This document shows, piece by piece, positions 14,604 to 20,015 of a DNA stretch of 20,015 bases (positions are counted from its first letter, which is position 1; the number at the start of each line of letters is the position of its first letter). The notes below the pieces were generated by a model. The model saw nothing but the letters and a program-made list of their open reading frames with translations. It did no database searches and was not told the DNA's origin. Source of the DNA: Bacteroides sp. UBA1317 (GTDB taxonomy: Bacteria > Bacteroidota > Bacteroidia > Bacteroidales > Bacteroidaceae); NCBI GenBank assembly GCA_002307035.1, contig DBTL01000143.1, positions 1 through 20,015 on the forward strand. The letters run 5' to 3'. The position numbers were made by a program, and so were the translations under genes.

Positions 14604-15573
14604 GTGTCTTACCTCCTTCAAAATAGCGATTATAAATATCATCAAGTCCGTGCTCCTTCTTCTGTAAATGATTTAGTCCAACACCTGATGCAACAATAGT
14701 TCTGGCTATCTCGGGACAAAGATCATGTGAACAGCCGATATGGAAAACATCATTCGTCAACTGCACAGTCAATACCCCCTCAAGCTTTTTTAAACACTCT
14801 CCTAAATCCTCTTTACGAGAAACCCTCTCCGCTACAGCAAAAGAATCAGCAACAATACCTGCTTCTATTACAAATGGCTCACCCGAGAAGAGCTTTTGTG
14901 ATAGTGAAGGAATATCTCCCTCAGCCAATAGCTCCCCACCAACAAAAATTCCGACTCTATCACAGACTTGTTGCACTTGATGTAAATGATGTGAAGAGAA
15001 AAGTACAGTAAGCCCTTCCTCTCTACTTAATTGCATAATCAAATCCATAAACTCACGTACCCCGGCAGGATCTATTCCCGAAGTAGGTTCATCCAGAATA
15101 ATTACTTCCGGCTGTTTTATCAAAACATCCGCAAGTCCCAATCGCTGGCGCATGCCGCGAGAGTACTTTCCGGTTTTTTTCTTTGTATCCACTTCTAAGC
15201 CCACGCGCATAAGCAACTGTTCCGCTCTGGCAGATGCTTCCGTCCGACTAAAGCCGTTTAGTGCCGCAGTATAAATAAGATTTTCTATGCCGGTGCGATC
15301 ATCATAAAAGCCAACATCATCAGGTAGATAACCAACTTTCCGCTTCACTTCAATGGGTTCAGTAGTTGAATTAATGCCACAGACTCTCACCATACCCGCA
15401 CTTGGATCCGTAAGCCCCAACATCATCAATATAGTAGTTGATTTTCCGGCTCCATTTGGTCCTAATAAACCGAATATTTCACCTTTTCTGATAGTCAAGT
15501 TCAATTTATTGACCGCAGTAAATGCACCATACTTCTTGGTCAAGCCGATAAGTTCAATAACAGGTGCACACAT
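14596..15573 (-). CDS. ABC transporter ATP-binding protein
   Basis: A 325-residue ATPase for the adjacent permease. Walker A is GPNGAGKST at 38-46, the signature is KYSRGMRQRLGLAD (Ser-Arg-Gly in place of Ser-Gly-Gly, common in ABC-2 exporters), Walker B is VIILDEPTSGIDP, and the H-loop is FSSHHLHQVQQ. About 100 residues after the nucleotide-binding domain form the C-terminal extension seen in CcmA/NatA-like ATPases and end in LDDIYNRYFEG. Translation starts 2 nt after the NEW3 gene stop, with AGGAGG inside that gene's last codons, so the three genes are tightly coupled. Most likely an exporter or a gliding/secretion-type ABC-2 system; the cargo is not evident. Confidence 0.95.
   Translation of the reverse strand: MCAPVIELIGLTKKYGAFTAVNKLNLTIRKGEIFGLLGPNGAGKSTTILMMLGLTDPSAGMVRVCGINSTTEPIEVKRKVGYLPDDVGFYDDRTGIENLIYTAALNGFSRTEASARAEQLLMRVGLEVDTKKKTGKYSRGMRQRLGLADVLIKQPEVIILDEPTSGIDPAGVREFMDLIMQLSREEGLTVLFSSHHLHQVQQVCDRVGIFVGGELLAEGDIPSLSQKLFSGEPFVIEAGIVADSFAVAERVSRKEDLGECLKKLEGVLTVQLTNDVFHIGCSHDLCPEIARTIVASGVGLNHLQKKEHGLDDIYNRYFEGGKTHE
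14612..14618 (-). promoter_or_regulatory. Ribosome binding site that sets the permease start
   Basis: AAGGAGG on the minus strand, 8 nt before ATG 14603, inside the 3' end of the ATPase gene. Similar AGGAGG sites precede the ATPase and NEW3 genes; strong Shine-Dalgarno sites are unusual among the other genes of this window. Confidence 0.85.
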
Positions 15574-15575
15574 GC

Positions 15576-16736
15576 TTACCTCCTTCCATATTTACGGAAC
15601 AAGTAATAAACACCCCCACAAGCACCAATAATAATCAGGATGCCTACCCATCCCCAAATCAAAGGTGTCTTTACGGCAATTCTAAATTCAGCCGCGGAAG
15701 TAGTTTCGGGTGTTCGCGCTTCAATCTTTGTGACATAATCTCCCGGAAGTGCTTTTTTAGATGCTTTTATTGTAGCTATCACCTGAGCTGTTTCTCCGGC
15801 CTTGACCGAAACTAATTTTTTTGGTTCAAAGGTAACACTCCAATCCGAAGGTTGATTGGCTGTAAGTCGTACATCAGCCAAATCTATCGTACCTGTATTC
15901 TTTACTTCTAATTCGATGCGTTTAGTATCTCCTGCTGTAATGTCAGTGCTCAACAAGCCCTTAGGAGTAGTTAGTTCCATCTTATACGAGCCTTTAATAA
16001 CAACTTCAAGCCCCAAATCGGCAGAAGTAGAGCCATTAGCAGCTCTCACAGGAATTCGATATGTTCCTACCTTTATATTTGCAGGTGGATTAATGTCAAT
16101 AGTCACGTTGGCCGTGGCGTTAGGTTCTACCTCTACCGAAGTAGCTTGCTTGCTATTTGGTTTAAAAGAAACATTCCATCCCCGTGGGGTGTTGGCCATC
16201 AATGCATACAGCTGTTTTTCAGCCGTACGATTCTTCAATGTAGCATTGAACGTAAACGTAGCTTCAGCACTACCTTCCATATTCACTTGGTCAGTAGTCA
16301 ATTCCGTTTGATAAGTACCTTGTTCAGAGACTACCACCGTCAGAGGCAATTGGTACAGTCCGTTGGCGGAAACTACAAAGTGATAAGAACCCTTGTTTAC
16401 TTTCAAAGGAACATCCACCTTAAAAGAAAAATTTTTCTTGTCATTCGGAAGAACAGACAGTTGTTTAATAGTCCATCCTCCCGATTTCAGTTCATACCCC
16501 CACCCTTTAGGTAATCCCCTAATAGAAATTGCTGCATTCTTCACTGAGCCCGTCTTGTTAATAACGTCAATGCTGTAATCAATTGACTCTCCCGGCGGAA
16601 CTGAAATTTTAGTGTAGGGAGTGTACAACGCTACGCCTTTTATTCGTATAGAATCTGCTGAGGCATAGATTTTAGCGGGAGTAACTCCCACTAGTAAAAA
16701 CAATAATAGATTTAAATAGCTAATTCGCATTGTCAT
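15576..16736 (-). CDS. NEW3-domain (COG1470-like) membrane-anchored exoprotein
   Basis: A 386-residue protein with a signal peptide (hydrophobic about 8-25, ending near IYASA), three tandem Ig-like beta-sandwich domains of the NEW3 type and a single C-terminal membrane helix (WGWVGILIIIGACGGVYYLF) with a basic tail RKYGRR. NEW3 hallmarks recur: PPGESIDYSIDVINKTGSVKNAAISI with LPKGW; VEVEPNATANVTIDINPP; and ITAGDTKRIELEVKNTGTIDLADVRL with PSDWSVTFEP. The chain therefore faces the periplasm. The first ATG is chosen because AGGAGG stands 7 nt before it. It leads the operon with the ABC ATPase and permease, a recurrent association that suggests it is a periplasmic adaptor of the transporter. Confidence 0.88.
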   Translation of the reverse strand: MTMRISYLNLLLFLLVGVTPAKIYASADSIRIKGVALYTPYTKISVPPGESIDYSIDVINKTGSVKNAAISIRGLPKGWGYELKSGGWTIKQLSVLPNDKKNFSFKVDVPLKVNKGSYHFVVSANGLYQLPLTVVVSEQGTYQTELTTDQVNMEGSAEATFTFNATLKNRTAEKQLYALMANTPRGWNVSFKPNSKQATSVEVEPNATANVTIDINPPANIKVGTYRIPVRAANGSTSADLGLEVVIKGSYKMELTTPKGLLSTDITAGDTKRIELEVKNTGTIDLADVRLTANQPSDWSVTFEPKKLVSVKAGETAQVIATIKASKKALPGDYVTKIEARTPETTSAAEFRIAVKTPLIWGWVGILIIIGACGGVYYLFRKYGRR

Positions 16737-16779
16737 AAAAAAACCTCCTGTTATTTTAGATGATTATCAATACGAGAGG

Positions 16780-16787
16780 CAAAAATA
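16780..16787 (-). promoter_or_regulatory. Candidate -7 element of the NEW3-ABC operon
   Basis: Reads TATTTTTG on the minus strand, a full TAnnTTTG match, 43 nt upstream of the NEW3 start codon. No good TTTG is visible at -33. The rest of the 195-nt gap up to 16931 is AT-rich and without an ORF. Confidence 0.5.
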
Positions 16788-16931
16788 AAGAATAGTAATA
16801 TTGCTTATTTTTAAATTTACTAAAAAAAGTTCAAAAACAAAACATTCATCCTGTTACATTAAGACTAGTAAATATTTCACAACAATTATTGAATTATATT
16901 AGCAATAGATAACACATAAGAGAATCTTATC

Positions 16932-17396
16932 TTACTTCTGACGAGGCTCATAAGATAGAATCTTCTCTGCTATTTCTATGGAATCTCGCACACGTTTGTC
17001 ACAGCGCAATCTAAAAAGATTTAATTCCCTTATTTTCGCCATGCCTTCGGATGTACTCATATCTAATCCATCCATTAATTCACGACAGCAAATGCTACCG
17101 CAAGTAGTCTTTTTAAACTCCGCAATGAAGTAGCGCGACATATCATACGCACGTTCTTTATCTTCTATTGTTCCACTTTCACCTCTACCGTATTTCAAAC
17201 CTATAGCCATTAATGCTCCACTAACAGCTCCGCAAGTTTCTTGCATATATGCAATGCCCGAACCGAATGGATTGGCTAACTTTAAACTAAGGTCTTTGCT
17301 CATACCCAATTCTTCAGAAAAAACGGATAGAACTGATTGAGCACAGTTATATCCGTTGTGAAAGACCGCAACGCCTTGTTCCTTCTTTTCATTCAT
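16932..17396 (-). CDS. C_GCAxxG_C_C family protein (putative redox protein)
   Basis: A 154-residue soluble protein of the C_GCAxxG_C_C family. Cys18 lies in YNCAQSVLSVF, the family motif C-G-A-x-x-G is TCGAVSGALMAIG with Cys55, and further cysteines are Cys99, Cys103-Cys104 (TCGSICC) and Cys132 (RLRCDKRV). The conserved cysteines suggest binding of a metal cluster or heme, or thiol redox work, in anaerobes; the biochemical role is unproven. No signal peptide or membrane segment. It starts 27 nt after the LruC-domain gene on the same strand and may be read from the same transcript, although the two proteins act in different compartments. A short inverted repeat ATAAGA-gaa-TCTTAT (16916-16930) follows the stop. 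Confidence 0.9.
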   Translation of the reverse strand: MNEKKEQGVAVFHNGYNCAQSVLSVFSEELGMSKDLSLKLANPFGSGIAYMQETCGAVSGALMAIGLKYGRGESGTIEDKERAYDMSRYFIAEFKKTTCGSICCRELMDGLDMSTSEGMAKIRELNLFRLRCDKRVRDSIEIAEKILSYEPRQK

Positions 17397-17423
17397 AATC
17401 TTTATTTTTATCTCTAACTTTAG

Positions 17424-19775
17424 TCATTTATAGATTCCACTTGTGTCATAAATAGTATACCAATTGGTATTTTGAGCACCACCGGAAAGTACCCAATTGG
17501 CAAACTGAGGAAAAACACTCTTGATATCGGCATATTCTTTGGGGTAACTTATCGCAGCCGGCACAAGTATCCCCCATGCAAGACCATCCTTACTTACATA
17601 ATATTTATTGCCCGACACCGAAGTGGCATCATTATGATTCCCAAAATAAATCGAATTCGCTCTATCCGTAGGATAATAAGTAGCCACATGTACTTCTTTC
17701 CGATTGTCACTAAGACCATCGGTGATGATGAAGAGGTTCAACTTACTAATACTGAAATTTTCGGGAGATAAGGTTGCATTATCAAACAACACCGTAATCG
17801 TAATAGTAGGAGTAGTTACTACATTATAACTACTACCTATCACCGTATTGATAAAGTTATTAGTAACACTGCCCATAAACCTATGTGCACTGGCAAATAG
17901 CGGTATCACAGCTTTCGATTGCCCGCCCTCCAAGCCTTGGGCGGTAAAGCTAAACAGAGAAGTAGGCTTATTGCTGTATTCTACAGACGACACCGCAGAC
18001 ACAACCACATCATCTAGTTGGATAGCAGCTGCAATCGTTTTCGAAGCACCCACAGCCAATAGTTCAGCATCTATCTTGAACTTCTCAACTTTGTTACTCG
18101 AGTTAAGATACATTGTAGTCTTATTAACCCGCAACACGATGTCATTCATATCATAATCACCATAAATGGGCCACTGATCCTCAAACAGATACGTGTACTT
18201 TGTATCGTTTACACTTTCCACCGGAAATGTAGGATTGCTTGGATCCGTCCCGGAGTTTCCTCCATTGGCAGTACCGGTACAAACCTCTATCACTACACTC
18301 GATTTTCCATATCCTGCCATTTGAGCAGGACTATTCAGATAATATGTTTGTGAATACAAAGAGTTGACAGGGTGTGTATCAGCTTCTATCGTCAGATTTC
18401 CATTGTAGTAAAATCCATATCCAGTCATCTTCGGCGCTTTAAGTAAAGATCGAGTGCCTGTTCCGCCATCGTATGTATCACTCCACGATGTATGATCTAG
18501 CGTCGCCGTAGCCTCCACCATCGAACCGTTAAGCAGATTAACAGTAGAACCCGTTATGGTAAGAGCTACTGCTTTTATATACCCCTTATTTAAATTTACC
18601 ACACATCCACTTATCAAAGCTTTAGAAGTACTCTCTATATAGCAGTTATTGTTTAAATGGCTATTGCCAAAGCTTGTTATCTTATCGAAAATCATTGTGC
18701 CGTCGTTTGTCAATGTCAATGAATTTGTTTCCAGATCTGCCGCCGTAATTTCTCCAGAATTCGTAAGTGTTGCACTACTAGGCATATATAATTTGCCACT
18801 CAATGTCATTTTTCCTTCATTTTGAATAGGTGATGAACCATAGAAAGTAGCATCTTTGGCTGTAACCGTACCCTGTGAATAGAATAAGCCTCCCGAACTA
18901 GCCGTGATAGTTTGATTTACCTCTAGATCACCCCAGTTCTTACATGCATTATCCGAACTATAAAAAATGAGATTTTTAATACTAACAGATCCTCCCGGCA
19001 TAATTGTAAGAGAAGAAGAACCATTAAAGATCAGATTATGCGTACTCACAATTTTTCCTCCATTCATCACAATGATTTCGAGACCCGTCTGAACAATAAA
19101 GTCCGAAGGCATATTCCAAATACCCGATATATAAAGTTTCACTCCGGAACCACCATAGTAGTTGAAGTTAGTATCATAGGTCCCTGTCATTTTATAGTTG
19201 CTATTGCTCTGCAAAGCGTCCCATGAAACCAAGCTAGAGATTTCCACAGCATTCGATGGAATAACAGTATAGTCGGGCATACTTATAGTAGCTCTGGTAG
19301 TTGTAACAGCGCGTGTACTACTTGCAACCTCTGTAGTAGTAGAAGCCGAACTAAAATCACACGTCATATTCTCCGAAACAGGGTAAGATTTGACCACACT
19401 TCGTCCTCTCGGGTCTGTTTGCTCAATATAAAGATATTCTGTTTCTTTGGATAGAGTTAATGTAGCAGTAAAATTCTGTCCCTCCTTCGCCACCCCTTTT
19501 GCCAAAGTAGCTATAGAGTCAGTCGCAGCAATAGGATTATTGTCGTATATTGCTATTGAATAGTAATATGCACCATCAAATTCATCATTAGCCTCCACAC
19601 TAATCTGCACAGTCGACACCGTTGACCAATCGAAACCATCGGGAGCTGACAAGTCGATTGGATTTTCTGTCTGAAAATCAGGATCATACAGATTCTCCTG
19701 CTCGATGCAGCCAACCATGGCTATGGTGATAAACAATAAGAGAATAAGCGCGGATCTAGCCTGAATTTGTTTCAT
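17424..19775 (-). CDS. LruC-domain lipoprotein with beta-helix-like middle
   Basis: A 783-residue exported lipoprotein. The leader ends in AMVGC with lipidated Cys23. Residues about 45-140 form an Ig-like domain (DWSTVSTVQISVEAND, then YLYIEQTDPRGRSVV). Residues about 175-460 are a long Ser/Thr/Gly/Asn-rich stretch of short strands (GGSVSIKNLIFYS, GTVTAKDATFYG, GKMTLSGKLYMP, GTMIFDKITSFG), which looks like a parallel beta-helix. The C-terminal LruC/DUF4842-type domain begins with YLFEDQWPIYGDYDMNDIVL; the acidic GDYDMND at 539-545 is a probable calcium site. It ends with VSKDGLAWGILVP and NWYTIYDTSGIYK, typical of the family. Probably a surface adhesin or matrix protein. It is followed 27 nt later by the C_GCAxxG_C_C gene. 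Confidence 0.88.
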   Translation of the reverse strand: MKQIQARSALILLLFITIAMVGCIEQENLYDPDFQTENPIDLSAPDGFDWSTVSTVQISVEANDEFDGAYYYSIAIYDNNPIAATDSIATLAKGVAKEGQNFTATLTLSKETEYLYIEQTDPRGRSVVKSYPVSENMTCDFSSASTTTEVASSTRAVTTTRATISMPDYTVIPSNAVEISSLVSWDALQSNSNYKMTGTYDTNFNYYGGSGVKLYISGIWNMPSDFIVQTGLEIIVMNGGKIVSTHNLIFNGSSSLTIMPGGSVSIKNLIFYSSDNACKNWGDLEVNQTITASSGGLFYSQGTVTAKDATFYGSSPIQNEGKMTLSGKLYMPSSATLTNSGEITAADLETNSLTLTNDGTMIFDKITSFGNSHLNNNCYIESTSKALISGCVVNLNKGYIKAVALTITGSTVNLLNGSMVEATATLDHTSWSDTYDGGTGTRSLLKAPKMTGYGFYYNGNLTIEADTHPVNSLYSQTYYLNSPAQMAGYGKSSVVIEVCTGTANGGNSGTDPSNPTFPVESVNDTKYTYLFEDQWPIYGDYDMNDIVLRVNKTTMYLNSSNKVEKFKIDAELLAVGASKTIAAAIQLDDVVVSAVSSVEYSNKPTSLFSFTAQGLEGGQSKAVIPLFASAHRFMGSVTNNFINTVIGSSYNVVTTPTITITVLFDNATLSPENFSISKLNLFIITDGLSDNRKEVHVATYYPTDRANSIYFGNHNDATSVSGNKYYVSKDGLAWGILVPAAISYPKEYADIKSVFPQFANWVLSGGAQNTNWYTIYDTSGIYK

Positions 19776-19820
19776 CGGTACATTATTTATTTGTTAAATA
19801 ACAGATATACAAATTAAACT

Positions 19821-19840
19821 ATTTTATTTATAAATAAAAT
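19821..19840. promoter_or_regulatory. Perfect 20-bp AT-only palindrome upstream of the LruC-domain gene
   Basis: ATTTTATTTATAAATAAAAT equals its own reverse complement. It lies 46-65 nt upstream of the start codon, next to a weak -7 element, which is where a dimeric regulator would bind. All bases are A or T, so chance is more likely than for a mixed-base palindrome. Confidence 0.4.
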
Positions 19841-19983
19841 GATCTTGCGAGATTATTTGTTCACTCAACAAACTTTTATTTTCTTCCCTTGCATATGTAA
19901 TGATGATAATCAATACCAGATAAACTTCCGTCAAGTCACTCCTCATTATTTACAAATTAGTTTTCTATCAGGCATCACAGAAC

Positions 19984-20015
19984 TTCAGCGTGTTGAATGT
20001 ACGATATCAGCGTGT
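19984..20015. repeat. Edge of a REP-like repeat sharing a motif with 8637-8650
   Basis: TTCAGCGTGTTGAA (19984-19997) matches TTCAGCGTGGTGAA (8637-8650) at 13 of 14 bases. The shared form TTCA...TGAA is partly palindromic. A second TCAGCGTGT closes the window. Confidence 0.55.

Larger units (their letters stand above)
19776..20015. other. Upstream region of the LruC-domain gene with palindrome and repeats
   Basis: 240 nt to the window edge, no ORF. A perfect 20-bp palindrome lies at 19821-19840 and a one-mismatch -7 element, TTAATTTG on the minus strand, at 19810-19817. At the far end TCAGCGTGT occurs twice (19985-19993 and 20007-20015), 22 nt apart; a repeat element probably continues beyond the window. 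Confidence 0.6.

Noticed and set aside
14604..14645. Upstream start (MMIFIIAILKEVRH) for the ABC permease
   Set aside because: It would overlap the ATPase gene by 50 nt, has no ribosome site, and the ATG at 14603 has AAGGAGG at ideal spacing.

Overview
The window looks like the chromosome of a gut-type Bacteroides or a close relative. The evidence is AT-rich DNA, several promoters with the Bacteroidetes pattern (TTTG about 20 nt upstream of TAnnTTTG), and typical families: DUF4286, a DsrE-like protein, SusF-like surface lipoproteins, a LruC-domain lipoprotein, an EFR1-type flavodoxin/ferredoxin fusion and a C_GCAxxG_C_C protein. Species cannot be fixed from the sequence alone.

Layout. 1-944: housekeeping end with ruvC (cut by the window edge), a DUF4286 gene translationally coupled to it, and a divergent tRNA-Ala(GGC). 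945-7011: an accessory-looking block with a umuDC translesion-polymerase operon (minus strand) and, divergently, a very AT-rich 1324-residue NACHT/STAND-like NTPase ending in a PD-(D/E)XK nuclease-like domain, a likely anti-phage defence protein. 7183-8254: a glycine-zipper lipoprotein and a DsrE-like protein. 8371-8716: non-coding DNA with two overlapping alternative hairpins and a GC-rich terminator-like hairpin. 8717-10890: the most notable locus, a radical SAM/SPASM maturase followed by its apparent substrate. The substrate is a chagasin-like domain carrying seven C-terminal repeats with the core KYGYP, six of them KYGYPC. 11155-13587: a TlpA-like thioredoxin, a surface lipoprotein and an EFR1 protein. 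13647-16736: a three-gene operon for a NEW3-domain membrane protein, an ABC ATPase and an ABC-2 permease, with strong Shine-Dalgarno sites. 16932-19775: a LruC-domain lipoprotein followed by a C_GCAxxG_C_C protein.

How genes work together. The maturase and repeat protein fit the 'splicease' logic known from PlpX/PlpA: a SPASM radical SAM enzyme excises tyramine from X-Tyr-Gly motifs and leaves an alpha-keto-beta-amino acid. Here X is lysine seven times over, which would give a polyvalent keto-Lys protein fused to a protease-inhibitor-like fold. This reading is an inference from motifs; no separate PlpY-type partner is visible. The other candidate system is the single-gene NACHT-nuclease beside umuDC.
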